NCBI GenBank assembly: GCA_016721865.1
Contig: JADKHF010000015.1
Coordinates: 1 to 61,485 of the forward strand
Direction of reading: 5' to 3'
Length of the DNA stretch: 61,485 bases
Source: Nitrosomonas sp.
GTDB taxonomy: Bacteria > Pseudomonadota > Gammaproteobacteria > Burkholderiales > Nitrosomonadaceae
Shown in pieces: positions 1 to 10,057 of the stretch. Below the pieces are notes generated by a model, which was not told where the DNA came from, ran no database searches, and was given only the letters and a program-made list of their open reading frames with translations. Position 1 is the first letter of the stretch, and every line of letters begins with the position of its first letter. Position numbers and translations under genes: made by a program.

Positions 1-950
1 TAACCATAATTCCGGGTTATCGGAGATTGTATTTCCCAATATTTGGACCCCACAGTGGTCGAGAATCACCTGGCCATCGACAGCCGTCCGACGCCCATCG
101 CTTCCCTTGATCCGATGCCAGTAGCTTCATACTTAAACCACTTATCAATGGGCACCGGCTTTAACGTTATTTACTTCCCACAATACTGTACAGGAGCCTC
201 TGGTTGATTAGCTTATTATCACCAACGGTAGACCAATAGAGCATTCCCAGAGCTGTCTTTTATGATATTGGTGATTATTCGATAGTCTCCGCCGTATTGA
301 TTGTTATAACCACCCGTTTTGAACTCAAACTGGGTACGCCAATTCCCACCCAGATTTGGCAGAGTCAGTTTCGATGCAAAATCTGCCGGATACTTAAACC
401 AGTAGGTGAGGTAAGATCCTTTACATCACCCTTTGTCCATGGCCTTTGATAAGTAACGGAGCTTGTGCAAAAGCTTGCCCCGCAGGCTCTTTTAGTTTTA
501 CGTTCTGGAAAAGTTCATTAACCGGTTTCCCTTTGGGCCCAGTAACCGACCTGACATGATTGGTTATGTGATTTCCAATGGTTGAAGAATCAACGATCTC
601 CCTTGTTATCAGTTGAACACCTGAAAATTCTGCACCTAATGCACTGATCGGCCAGGTATAGCCGGTTTCCTGATCAGTGCCAGTGATGTACTGCCATGCC
701 CCATTACCAGTAGGGAAATAATTAGTTGGCTCCGCAATTGAAACACCAGGACCAAAATTAGATTTAAAGAGCAAAGTAGCTGCTTGAGTGGAGGTAGTAA
801 AACAGTGGCGACAAGCGGTAGCAATATTATGAAGGGCATTATATCAACGCCAGCTCTGGTAAAGAAATTCACACTGCAACCTTTATTTGTAACATTCGAC
901 AATTTTTGTCAGTAAAGTGGGATTTGTAATACTTGTTGATCGATGTTCAT
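1..950 (-). pseudogene. Secreted jelly-roll (lyase-like) protein, decayed inverted copy
   Basis: This is a second copy of the gene at 55639-56706, on the opposite strand, starting at the ATG at 950 and running off the left window edge. Translations match the intact copy closely, but the frame changes several times. Comparison of the first 100 bases with 56500-56605 shows single-base insertions and deletions, such as an extra C near position 12 and a missing A near position 34. The longest open piece is 421-774, which covers about residues 60-170 of the intact protein. The gene lies outside the IS4 element at 976-2567, in the same arrangement as at the other end of the window. The protein would be exported and probably binds or cleaves polysaccharide; this copy is unlikely to be functional as written. 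Confidence 0.75.
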
Positions 951-975
951 ATTTGTTTCCTCCTTAAAGTAAAAG

Positions 976-2567
976 CTGAAGTTTCACGCTTTTTTAAGAA
1001 TCTATGATCAATTCTCTGGAATTTTGGATTAGCGGGGTTTTTTCTTGAATGGCAAGATAGCGCTGATATTAACCCTGTTTTTAGTAGGGTAAAAATCGAA
1101 ATTTATCCTTTAAATACAGCAAGATATGATTGCGTCGACACATGGTTTTTGTTATAATTTCATCTGTTAAGCAATTGAAACCAATAACAAAAAAGGCGTC
1201 TCCGCATGTTCATTCTACGCAATATCCTCCTCCCCTCCAGCAGGAATTTAAACACCGCTGCAATGGCGATGAACGAGGCGCCTGGTTTGTCTATACCCTC
1301 CTGGCTGTTGTTACGCATTTCACTTCTTCACACACTGCCAACCTGTTGCGATGCTTGCAGACATTGTTCTGACTGTCGCTTAGTCAGCGCCGATTTTACA
1401 TCTTCATGGCCTCATCAAAGTTACCTTGGTCACGCCCAAAGGCGACGTTGTGGTCTCTGATACCCAGCCCGGCGACAAAGGACGGCTGTTACTGGCCTGG
1501 ATGACACCATCAATCCCAAGACTGGTAAAGATTTTCGGCTGCGCGTCTTTCTTTGACCATGCTGCCAAGACCAACCAATCGAAATACCCCTGGGCACAAA
1601 ATGTTGTGTCCATCGGTTTATTAAAATTGTCAAAGGCCGCTGGGCTTGCTTACCGCTGGCGTTTCGTTTCTACACATGGAAAAAACGATTGCGGCCAGGA
1701 AGGTTAGGGTCGATGGTAAGATTCCACCGTTTCAAATCAAGTTTGAGCAGGCCATTGAAATGCCGCTGGAAATTTCTGTCGCTTTTCCTGGAAACCCATT
1801 GCTGATCGTTACGGATAGCTGGTTTGGAACGATGGCTGACTTAAACCGATGCGCAAAACCGTTGGACAGCACTGTCATATTGCTTTCCAGATTGCGCGTC
1901 AACACCACTTGTTTGCGTTACCACCCAAACACCAAAAACATCAGCTCGGCCGATCCAGAAAGTATGGCGACAAGATGGGCAATGCTACAACGCTGGCCAA
2001 TGAATTCCATGAACGCGCTACCACTTATTCGGTTAACCTCTACAGCAAACAACGCGATGTTCTGGCCTTTGACAACATCATGATGTTGAAAACGCTCAAG
2101 TGTGCCGTGCGTTGTTTGGATCTACCGCAGATCACAATGGGTCGCGCTCTTTACCACTGACCTTGACCTTACCGTCGAGCAGATTATCGAATACTACGGC
2201 GCACGCTGGAAAATCGAAGCCGGTTTCAAAGAGATCAAGCAGGAAATCGGTAGCTCAAAAAGTCAAACCCGAAACTGCCATGCCGTTACCAACCATCTCA
2301 ACTTCTGCATGATGGCCGCTACCGTAACCTGGATTTACGCCGATCACCTTAATAAAGCACCGCAGCGTTGTTACGCTGTTAACAATCAAGTCACTTTGCC
2401 TTTCTCCGATGTCAGAAAACTGATTACTCAGGCTGCACTCAATAAGGATTTTGTTAGCTTTTGCCCTAAACCAGATAAACCCATTCAAAATTCTTTTATC
2501 GATGCATTATTGCGTATGGTTGCTTAAGGAAAAATGTAAAGTTTAGTTCAAAATGGTGAAACTTCAG
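976..2567 (+). mobile_element. IS4-family insertion sequence, copy 1 (degenerate)
   Basis: The element is bounded by inverted ends: CTGAAGTTTCAC at 976-987 and its complement at 2556-2567. It is about 1.59 kb and is the inverted partner of 54012-55614. The left flank, next to the lyase-like gene, is identical to that of the other copy. The right flank differs, and there is no matching target duplication here. This suggests the gene-plus-IS block was duplicated or rearranged as a unit rather than the IS inserting twice independently. Confidence 0.85.
1206..2527 (+). pseudogene. IS4-family transposase, frameshifted
   Basis: Fragments of one DDE transposase lie in several frames. They include a DDT-INPKTGK-like block (near 1500), a segment around TDSWFG (near 1810) and the IS4 signature YYGARWKIEAGFKEIKQ (2190-2250). 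The last matches the Y-x2-R-x3-E-x6-K motif of this family. The C-terminal 141-residue piece (2102-2527) is open, while the N-terminal half is split by at least three frameshifts. The copy at 54052-55400 is similar and also broken. The protein would cut and join the element's ends; this copy is probably inactive. Confidence 0.85.
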
Positions 2568-2605
2568 AATTCTAATTCATCGGCTATATTCTCAACTCGC
2601 GACCT

Positions 2606-2647
2606 GACCCCGTGCTTGGACCCTGTGCTTATATGACCCCGTGCTTG
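2606..2647. repeat. Three near-identical 13-mers
   Basis: GACCCCGTGCTTG occurs at 2606-2618 and 2635-2647, with a one- or two-base variant at 2619-2631 between them. The block sits just outside the right end of IS4 copy 1 and upstream (in + coordinates) of a minus-strand gene's 3' end. No function is apparent. Confidence 0.6.
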
Positions 2648-2683
2648 TATGGGAGCGATGAATTGGGCATAAACTGGTTGATG

Positions 2684-3334
2684 TTAGAACCGTAGTGATT
2701 GTTTGACATATTCAAGAATGGGTTTCCAAATTGATGCATCTGATTCCCTATAAGAAACTGTGAACTCTATTAGCTTATCGCCAGCCGGTATCTTGTATTG
2801 TTTGACAGTCCATGGTGATGGCCCGAGTAGATCACTTCGCCGGTATTCAAGCAGCAATGCAGGGTTGCCATTGATCATTTCAATTTTTGGTGTTGCGACA
2901 GCAAATAATTTAGCTCCCATAGAAGTCATGCTTTTGCCATTCCTGCGCTGAACTCTGTCTCGACGTCTCTTAGGTCTTGAGCACTCGTTGACCGGAGTTC
3001 AACACTAGAAAAAGGAAGCGGTCTGATTAAATTGATGCGAATTTTTGCGCCCGATGGAGGTAGGCAATGCACTGATGGCGATCAATCGAGATTTATTTTG
3101 GTTAGTCTCGTAGTCGACACCAGCTGTTCGCGCCGCTCCTTCACTTGCTGCAGCGAAGTTTTTCTTCTCAGAATCATCATGAACTAGCCAATGCGAAGGG
3201 GTTTCAACGGATATGCCTTCCTTGAGTGAAAACCGCTGATACCTTGTGTCTCCAGCAATGGCAAAGCTCGCAGTGGCGGTCAGAACAACAAGAATAAAGA
3301 CGAAAAGTTTCGGATTAATTAGATTTTTGGACAT
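2684..3334 (-). CDS. Secreted hypothetical protein (frameshifted)
   Basis: Two minus-strand open pieces form one gene. Piece 3005-3334 starts with a signal peptide (MSKNLINPKLFVFILVVLTA, then SFAIAG) and a region beginning RYQRFSLKEGISVETP. Piece 2684-2929 and the upstream codons in its frame carry the C-terminal half, ending in a KQSLRF tail. The frames meet at a run of five A (sense strand) near 3045-3055, where a one-base change joins IGAKIRINLIRPLPF to the second piece. The restored product would be about 210 residues, exported to the periplasm. I do not recognise the family with confidence; the fold resembles small PsbP-like or lipoprotein-type domains. Confidence 0.6.
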
Positions 3335-3467
3335 TCAGTTTCTCCGATCAACAAAAAGGTGTCTACTATTTATGTGCGCAACGCTAATTCGGCCTGTGTG
3401 ATAGTCATACCGACTCTCACTGGGTGATAACCCTTTGAAATTATATGCTACGATTCTGCCACACTAA

Positions 3468-4112
3468 TTAGGTATCGGTGTCACCTTCAAGTAAACCTTG
3501 CAAAAGGCGTTCGGTAGCCATAAGTAAGAAGAAGGTCCACATCACGTACTCGCTCGCCTCTCGAGGCGTAGGGTGTACATTCGGCGCCAACTCGTGAACG
3601 ACGATATGTCGCAACTCAAAAGCACGCGACACGCCGGAAAAGACTTTGTCGGGCAATCCGGTCTCAGATTTGAGTTGCTTCAAGAACTCGATTCCGAGAA
3701 TGGCAGATATGTATTTGTCAATGTCTTCAAGATTGCTAATGCCAACGAAGTGGGAAACGAACTCTCCCAAGGTGGCCTTTCCTCCATGAAGGCCGATCAA
3801 ACCTTCCAGGGTGAGCTTTACCTCTTTTAGATTGACGATGTTGTCTCGATATGGAACCCCCATATCAATAAGATCACGAACAATTCCTTTGTAATATCCC
3901 TCAATGCATGCAACAGCGCCAACAGGTACATAGCGTAAAAGCTCGCGTTGCGTTACGGACAGCCGCCGTCGCTTGAGAAGATCGTTTGTCGATTTGTGGA
4001 GTGGCTCCAGACGATAAAGCATGGCATCGAACGAACCCTTGCGTTCAGGGTTTCTGAGACGCAAGTCCTGAATCTCGGCGAAGTAGTCGCGCTTGGTCAT
4101 TGAGGTGCCCAA
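3468..4112 (-). CDS. HEPN-like domain protein
   Basis: This is a 214-residue soluble protein without signal peptide or membrane segments. Near residue 165 it has the sequence FELRHIVVHE, which fits the R-x4-H motif of HEPN-fold proteins, many of which are ribonucleases in toxin or defence systems. The rest is predicted to be mostly helical and is preceded by basic residues (LLKRRRLSVTQRELL). There is no obvious partner nucleotidyltransferase (MNT) next to it. Starts at 4112 (MGTSM) and 4100 (MTKRDYF) are both possible; neither has a strong ribosome-binding site. Its role is unknown. The HEPN assignment rests on the motif alone. Confidence 0.6.
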   Translation of the reverse strand: MGTSMTKRDYFAEIQDLRLRNPERKGSFDAMLYRLEPLHKSTNDLLKRRRLSVTQRELLRYVPVGAVACIEGYYKGIVRDLIDMGVPYRDNIVNLKEVKLTLEGLIGLHGGKATLGEFVSHFVGISNLEDIDKYISAILGIEFLKQLKSETGLPDKVFSGVSRAFELRHIVVHELAPNVHPTPREASEYVMWTFFLLMATERLLQGLLEGDTDT

Positions 4113-4219
4113 TGTAATGTATAAAACATTTCGTCCAATAACCTATCAGATAATGTCGTAAAATCCCGTGTTTTGTAGATTATCATCATGATTTTGCTTT
4201 ATACGATTGAAGGTGGTGA

Positions 4220-4366
4220 ATGGTTCAGGAAAATAAAACATCACCGCCCGCTAAAAAACTGCTGGATCAAGTGCGGGAAAAATTTCTGCAATCATTATAG
4301 TTTAACTACGGAAAAATGGGCGCGATTGCTTGCTGCATCCTCCGCACCGGACCGGTTGGTTTGATA
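4220..4366 (+). pseudogene. Tyrosine recombinase N-terminal remnant
   Basis: From ATG 4220 the reading frame gives KKLLDQVREKFLQS and then stops at 4300. The alternative frame from about 4291 continues as HYSLTTEKWARLL and stops near 4366. Together these resemble the N-terminal core-binding domain of integron or phage-type integrases (LLDQVRE...HYS.RTEK). Only about 45 codons remain; the catalytic domain is absent. It sits just upstream of hrpA. Confidence 0.45.
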
Positions 4367-4406
4367 ATCAGTCTATTAGCTGGTACTGCCCACAATCGAT
4401 ATCCCT

Positions 4407-7400
4407 ATGAAAAAATTCTCTCCCGATGACATCACAAGGCGTCTTGCCCATCTTCCCTGCCCAACGTATGCGGAAGACTTGCCGGTCAATCTGCGCCGGG
4501 AAGAAATCAAACGTGCCATTGATAGCCATCAGGTTGTGATTGTATCCGGCGAGACAGGGTCGGGTAAAACCACGCAAATCCCTAAAATCTGTCTGGAACT
4601 CAAGCGCGGTGTGAGCGGATTGATCGGGCATACGCAACCGCGCCGCATTGCGGCGCGCACTGTGGCTGCGCGTATTTCTGCCGAACTGAATAGCCCGCTG
4701 GGTCAAGCAGTCGGTTATAAAGTGCGGTTTGCTGACAAAATCAGCACGGATTCCTATATCAAGCTGATGACGGACGGCATTCTGCTGGCGGAAACGCAGG
4801 GCGATCCGCTGTTGCAGGCCTACGATACTTTGATTATCGACGAGGCCCACGAGCGCAGTTTGAATATCGATTTTCTGCTCGGTTATATCAGCCAGTTATT
4901 GCCGAAGCGGCCTGACCTCAAGCTGATTGTTACCTCCGCCACCATCGACGCGCAACGTTTTTCCCGGCATTTCAATAATGCGTCGGTGATTGAAGTGACT
5001 GGCAGGCTCTATCCGGTCGAAATTTTTTACCACTCGCCGGTGGTCGACGATGAGGAGGAGGGCGATATGCAACAAGCCATCCTCAACGCGGTCGATGAAT
5101 TGATAACGCTGGGTTCGGGCGATATTCTGGTGTTTTTGCCGGGTGAGCGTGAGATCCGGGAGACCGCCGAGACACTGCGCAAGCATCATTTTGATCGCCT
5201 GCGTCCTGGGTTTTTCGGCGTGGAGATATTGCCGCTGTTTGCGCGCTTATCCTTTGCCGAGCAGGAGCGTGTATTCCAGCCCGGCGATACCCGCCGCATC
5301 GTGTTAGCCACCAATGTTGCCGAAACGTCGTTGACCGTTCCGGGTATTCACTACGTCATTGATACCGGATGGGCGCGTGTTAATCGCTACAGTTACCGCA
5401 ACAAGGTCGAGCAATTGCTGGTGGAGAAAATCTCCCAGGCATCGGCCAATCAAAGAGCAGGGCGCTGTGGCCGGATAGCCAACGGGGTTTGCATTCGCCT
5501 ATATACAGAAGTGGATTTTCAGGGGCGCGCCGAATTTACCGATCCGGAAATTCTGCGTTCTTCGCTGGCAACCGTTATTTTGCGCATGAAATCGCTAAAC
5601 ATCGGTGATGTGGAAGATTTTCCGTTTCTGGAGCCGCCATCGCCGCGGATGATCACCGATGGCTATCAATTGCTGGCAGAGCTGGGCGCTGTTGATGACG
5701 ACCGGCAACTCACGGCGATTGGCTGGCGTTTGGCCAAATTTCCGATTGATCCCAAAATTGCCCGCATGATATTGGCGGCAAAAAATGAGAATTGCCTGCA
5801 CGAAATTCTGATCATTACGGCTGCGTTAAGTTTGCAAGATCCGCGTGACCGGCCATTTGATCAACAGATGGCTGCCGATAATGCCCATCGCCGGTTTCAG
5901 GATGAGCGCTCGGATTTTCTGTCTTACCTGAAGCTATGGGACTTCTTTGATGAATTATTGAAACATAAGAAATCAACCCGCAAACTGATCGACCAATGCC
6001 GGGAGAATTTCTTATCTTACCGGCGCTTGCGGGAATGGCGTGAGATTCATGGCCAGTTGCATGTATTGATCAGTGAGCTAGGCCTAAAACCCAACGAAAT
6101 ACCCGCCGGTTATGATGAGATCCATCGCGCTTTATTGGCCGGATTGCTCGGTAATATCGGATTTAAAACCGAGAAGGAGGGCGAATATCTGGGGGCGCGC
6201 GGTATCAAGTTCGCAATTTTCCCCGGCTCGGTGCTCAAAAAAGGCAAAGCCAAATGGGTCGTCGCTGCGGAATTGGTGGAAACCAGTAAGCTGTATGCGC
6301 GTTGTGTTGCGAGGATTGATCCGGCCTGGCTGGAAAGAATTGCGGGGAATTTATGCAAGAAGCACTATTTTGATCCGCATTGGGAAAAGAAACAGGCACA
6401 AGTGGTGGCGTATGAACGCTTGACATTGTATGGCTTAATTATTGTACCCAAACGGCCGGTCCACTACGGCCCGATTAATTCAAAGGAATCCCGCGAGATT
6501 TTTATCCGCTCGGCGCTGGTTGCCGGAGAGTATGTTACGCAAGCGCCTTTCTTCGCGCACAATCAAGAACTGATTCGTGAAATCGAGGAACTGGAGCATA
6601 AAGCGCGGCGGCAGGATGTGCTGGTTGATGAGCAAGAAATTTTTGCTTTTTACGATGCCATCATTCCGGAAAAAATAACCAATGGCGCGGGATTTGAAAA
6701 ATGGCGCAAGCAAGCCGAACAACACGATGCGCACTTGCTCTATCTGAAGCGCGAATTGCTGATGCGCCATCAGGCCGGACATGTCACGGAAATTCAATTT
6801 CCAGAAAGCATGATACTGCCCGACGGCAGCGTTTTACCACTCACTTACCGCTTTGAACCCACGCACATGCTCGACGGCGTAACCGTTTCTGTCCCGTTGC
6901 CGTTGCTCAACCGGTTGGATGCCAATCAACTGGATTATCTGGTTCCTGGTTTGATTCGTGAAAAAGTGACCTGGTATTTAAAAGCATTACCCAAACAGAT
7001 TCGCCGCAACCTGGTCCCATTGCCGGAATCCGTCACTGAATTTCTGCAGAGCCCATCCAATGCTTTGCATAAAGTTTCACTGCAAGATGCTTTAAAGCAA
7101 TTTGTTCTCAGAAAAACAAACCTGCCGGTTCCCGCAGAAACCTGGCAAGACAAAGATATGCCAGCGCATCTGTTGATGAATATTCAAGTGAAGGATGATG
7201 CGGGGCAAGATTTGGCCATGAGCCGCAATCTCGCCGAATTGCAAATGCAGCTTGGCAAAGCCGCACAAATGACATTTGTAAAACGCGATGCCGGAAACGA
7301 GAAAATCAGTATTGAGCGCGATGCCATCACGCAGTGGGATTTTGGTGACTTGCCTGCGGAAGTGGCGTTTAAACGCAATGGTCAGCAACTGACCGGCTAT

Positions 7401-8072
7401 CCGGCGCTGATCGAACAAACGGACAATGTTGCTATCCGGCTATTTGATACACAGGAAGCCGCGGATATGGCGATGCACCTGGGTGTCAGACGGTTATTGT
7501 GTTTGGCATTGAAAGACCAGCTCAAACAATTGGACAAGAATCTGCCGGGATTAAAACAGGCAACCCTGCAACTGGCGACCCGGATTAATCCAGGCGATCT
7601 GAAACAAGACATGCTCAATGCCATCATTGATCGCGCATTGCTGAACGATGATCCATTGCCGCGCACCGAATCCGAATTTGCAGCACAAAGCCAACGCGCT
7701 AAAGGCCGCCTGCCGGAAGTTGCTGCCGCACTCGCCAGCTTGCTGCAGCAGATAGGCAGTGAAAACCAAGTCCTGATGGGGCGATTAGCAGCACTTCGCA
7801 ACAACACAGTAAAAGCTGAGCTCATTGAGCAGCTCGACAATCTGATTTATCCCGGATTTCTCAGCAATACATCCTGGAAAAGATTGCAGCAGTTTCCACG
7901 TTATGTGAAAGGTATGTCTTTGCGCCTGGAGAAATTATCCAGCAACCCGGAACGTGATGAACGAAATAGCAGGGAAGTGGCTGCACTCTGGCAGCAATAT
8001 GTGCAGCGCCGGGAAAAGCCTTTTACTCATGGCATAACCCGCCAATTCACCCTTAAACATAGAATCATTTAG
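4407..8072 (+). CDS. hrpA: ATP-dependent RNA helicase HrpA (DEAH box)
   Basis: This 1221-residue protein is close to the usual length of HrpA, about 1300 residues in E. coli. The Walker A motif GETGSGKT is at residues 48-55, the DEAH motif at 145-148, SAT at 177-179 and motif VI QRAGRCGR near 354-361. These are followed by the winged-helix/ratchet (HA2) region, an OB-fold domain and the long HrpA-specific C-terminal domain. The enzyme unwinds RNA in the cytoplasm using ATP and is linked to mRNA processing and rescue of stalled ribosomes. The gene is intact and has no obvious operon partner; the convergent glrR gene ends 39 bases downstream. No strong ribosome-binding site precedes the chosen ATG, so the start is the best N-terminal fit to the family. 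Confidence 0.95.
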   Translation: MKKFSPDDITRRLAHLPCPTYAEDLPVNLRREEIKRAIDSHQVVIVSGETGSGKTTQIPKICLELKRGVSGLIGHTQPRRIAARTVAARISAELNSPLGQAVGYKVRFADKISTDSYIKLMTDGILLAETQGDPLLQAYDTLIIDEAHERSLNIDFLLGYISQLLPKRPDLKLIVTSATIDAQRFSRHFNNASVIEVTGRLYPVEIFYHSPVVDDEEEGDMQQAILNAVDELITLGSGDILVFLPGEREIRETAETLRKHHFDRLRPGFFGVEILPLFARLSFAEQERVFQPGDTRRIVLATNVAETSLTVPGIHYVIDTGWARVNRYSYRNKVEQLLVEKISQASANQRAGRCGRIANGVCIRLYTEVDFQGRAEFTDPEILRSSLATVILRMKSLNIGDVEDFPFLEPPSPRMITDGYQLLAELGAVDDDRQLTAIGWRLAKFPIDPKIARMILAAKNENCLHEILIITAALSLQDPRDRPFDQQMAADNAHRRFQDERSDFLSYLKLWDFFDELLKHKKSTRKLIDQCRENFLSYRRLREWREIHGQLHVLISELGLKPNEIPAGYDEIHRALLAGLLGNIGFKTEKEGEYLGARGIKFAIFPGSVLKKGKAKWVVAAELVETSKLYARCVARIDPAWLERIAGNLCKKHYFDPHWEKKQAQVVAYERLTLYGLIIVPKRPVHYGPINSKESREIFIRSALVAGEYVTQAPFFAHNQELIREIEELEHKARRQDVLVDEQEIFAFYDAIIPEKITNGAGFEKWRKQAEQHDAHLLYLKRELLMRHQAGHVTEIQFPESMILPDGSVLPLTYRFEPTHMLDGVTVSVPLPLLNRLDANQLDYLVPGLIREKVTWYLKALPKQIRRNLVPLPESVTEFLQSPSNALHKVSLQDALKQFVLRKTNLPVPAETWQDKDMPAHLLMNIQVKDDAGQDLAMSRNLAELQMQLGKAAQMTFVKRDAGNEKISIERDAITQWDFGDLPAEVAFKRNGQQLTGYPALIEQTDNVAIRLFDTQEAADMAMHLGVRRLLCLALKDQLKQLDKNLPGLKQATLQLATRINPGDLKQDMLNAIIDRALLNDDPLPRTESEFAAQSQRAKGRLPEVAAALASLLQQIGSENQVLMGRLAALRNNTVKAELIEQLDNLIYPGFLSNTSWKRLQQFPRYVKGMSLRLEKLSSNPERDERNSREVAALWQQYVQRREKPFTHGITRQFTLKHRII

Positions 8073-8110
8073 TGGTCTAGCCAATTAGTATAACTTTAGA
8101 GAAGTTGGCT

Positions 8111-9493
8111 TCAGGGAGTGTCTTCCTTAAACAGAGCGGGGATGATTTTATGACGTTTTATCAGCTTGTTAAATTCAGCGGAATTGCACTGTGCAAGCCG
8201 TGCAGCCTGGCTTACATCGCCATTGGTGGTTTTAAGTAGTTTAATCAGATAGTCGCGCTCAAAGTTGCTGTGTGCGATCTCAAGTGGCAGGATAGTGCCA
8301 ATATCATTCCGTAGTACTTTTTGTACCTGGGATGCCGACACTAACGATGTTGTGGCGAGAACAACAACTTGCTCAACAATGTTTTTTAATTGCCGGATAT
8401 TACCAGGCCAGGGTGCGGAAATCATGAGTTCCATGGCTTCAGGAGCAAAACCATTCAGATTCTTGTTATATTTCTGGTTTAACTCATTCAGGAAATTATT
8501 GGCAAGCAAAGGGATGTCCTCGCGTCTCTCAGTCAGAGATGGTATTGCCAGGCTGAGGACATTGATGCGGTAGTAGAGGTCTTCGCGGAAACGCCCAGAA
8601 GACATTTCTTCGGTTATATTTCGATGGGTTGCAGAAATCACGCGGACATCAATATCAATATCGCTATTAGATCCGATCGGGCGTATCGATCTTTCCTGCA
8701 AGGCTCGTAACAGTTTGACCTGAAGTGGTATTGGCATATCGCCGATTTCATCCAGGAAGAGGGTGCCGCCTTTCGCGCTCTGGAAAAGACCTTTATGGTC
8801 ACGTATCGCCCCTGTAAATGCACCTTTGCTATGGCCGAAAAGCTCAGACTCCAACAATGCTTCAGGAATCGCTCCGCAATTAATGGCAATGAACGGGAAG
8901 TCCCTGCGTGGGCTTGCATCGTGAATGGCACGTGACAGCAATTCTTTTCCAGTGCCGCTGTCACCTTGTATGAACACACTGGCATCGGAGGCGGCCATCA
9001 ACTTAGCCTGAGCGAGTAGATTTCTCATCTGTGGGCTGCGAGTGATGATTTTAGCGTGCCAGTCTTCTATCTCGCCGGGATCGCTGAATGCACTGTCACT
9101 GGAGTTAATGCGTAATGCCGCCTCGACTTGCTTCAGCAGGGATTTGCTGTCGAAGGGCTTGGTCATAAAGCCAAAAATACCGCGTTGCGTGGCCTCAACG
9201 GCTTCCGGGATAGAGCCGTGAGCGGTCAGCATGATGAACGGCAGGGTTGGGTCGTTAGTATGAATAACGTCAAACAGAGCCAGCCCGTCCATGCCAGGCA
9301 TACGCAGATCACTAATCACAAGCGATGGGCGATTTGCGGCAATCTGTGTCAATGCCACTTCGCCGCTGGTAACGGGTGTAACCTGATAACCAGCCGCAAG
9401 CAGCCGCATCTCTATCAACCTCAAAATGTCTGTATCGTCGTCGACAATGAGTACTCTGGGAACAGATGATGTTGTGGGTAATATAGCATTCAT
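8111..9493 (-). CDS. glrR: Sigma-54-dependent response regulator GlrR (QseF)
   Basis: This is a 460-residue NtrC-type regulator. The receiver domain is at residues 1-125 with phosphoacceptor D62 in ISDLRMPG and the conserved K in MTKPF. The AAA+ sigma-54 activation domain spans about 145-385. Its Walker A is GDSGTGKE (a D in place of the usual E), the sigma-54 loop GAFTGA is intact, and LFLDEIGD is the Walker B. The C-terminal Fis-type helix-turn-helix is recognisable but weak. The gene overlaps the upstream lipoprotein gene by one base (TAATG), so translation is probably coupled. By homology the partner kinase GlrK phosphorylates it in response to envelope stress, and it activates sigma-54 promoters; in enterobacteria glmY is a known target. 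The product is cytoplasmic and DNA-bound. Confidence 0.93.
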   Translation of the reverse strand: MNAILPTTSSVPRVLIVDDDTDILRLIEMRLLAAGYQVTPVTSGEVALTQIAANRPSLVISDLRMPGMDGLALFDVIHTNDPTLPFIMLTAHGSIPEAVEATQRGIFGFMTKPFDSKSLLKQVEAALRINSSDSAFSDPGEIEDWHAKIITRSPQMRNLLAQAKLMAASDASVFIQGDSGTGKELLSRAIHDASPRRDFPFIAINCGAIPEALLESELFGHSKGAFTGAIRDHKGLFQSAKGGTLFLDEIGDMPIPLQVKLLRALQERSIRPIGSNSDIDIDVRVISATHRNITEEMSSGRFREDLYYRINVLSLAIPSLTERREDIPLLANNFLNELNQKYNKNLNGFAPEAMELMISAPWPGNIRQLKNIVEQVVVLATTSLVSASQVQKVLRNDIGTILPLEIAHSNFERDYLIKLLKTTNGDVSQAARLAQCNSAEFNKLIKRHKIIPALFKEDTP

Positions 9494-10050
9494 TAATTAT
9501 TTCCTTGGTCGCGGTCCGTTATGGTTTTTTCTATGGCCATGAGTTCATCAAGCTTTCTTTGCAGGTAGTCTGCCTTTTGTTGGACAGTTTCGGCTTTAAT
9601 CTGTAGACGGTTAAAGCGCTCTTTCTCATCCTTGGCCTGTCGAGAAAGTTTTCTGGTATCCACAATATAGTCGTGCAATAAATTGGCTAGCATTTTATGC
9701 TCGATATCAAGTAATGGTTCCTGAATTATGTCATCAAGCAAAACTTGTGCCTCATTGGAATTTTTGACTTTACTCCCAGGTAAACCATATAGCAAAGCTA
9801 GCTTCATGCGTGTATCAATTTCCTGATTGTTCGAGGAAAGTTCCTGTAAGCTCAGACAGTTCTTTTTTTGCGCATCTTCAGATGCATCGAGTATATTTGC
9901 GGCATACTCCAGAAGCGATTCTTTATGCTGTTCTATAGTTTTGTGGATGATTTGTATGGTAGGTTTGGGCTTGGCTACATTACATGCGCCAAGGATAAGC
10001 ACGAGTAAAATTGCAGGAATTATTTTTATTTTGCTCGTTGATTTTCTCAT
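9493..10050 (-). CDS. qseG: QseG/YfhG-like lipoprotein between GlrK and GlrR
   Basis: The open frame extends to 10080, but the ATG at 10050 gives a clean lipoprotein signal: MRKSTSKIKIIPAILLVLIL followed by the lipobox LGAC. The mature part is short and helical with coiled-coil-like C-terminal heptads (residues about 120-185). The position between a GlrK-type kinase and GlrR matches YfhG/QseG, an outer-membrane lipoprotein that modulates the kinase in enterobacteria. The start at 10050 lies 8 bases past the restored stop of glrK at 10058, so the three genes form one tight operon. Sequence similarity to enterobacterial QseG is weak; the name rests mainly on gene order and size. Confidence 0.75.
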   Translation of the reverse strand: MRKSTSKIKIIPAILLVLILGACNVAKPKPTIQIIHKTIEQHKESLLEYAANILDASEDAQKKNCLSLQELSSNNQEIDTRMKLALLYGLPGSKVKNSNEAQVLLDDIIQEPLLDIEHKMLANLLHDYIVDTRKLSRQAKDEKERFNRLQIKAETVQQKADYLQRKLDELMAIEKTITDRDQGNN

Positions 10051-10057
10051 GGTGATT

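Noticed and set aside
1430..1633. Small antisense gene in the IS4 copy
   Set aside because: It mirrors the transposase coding strand and has no ribosome-binding site or family features.
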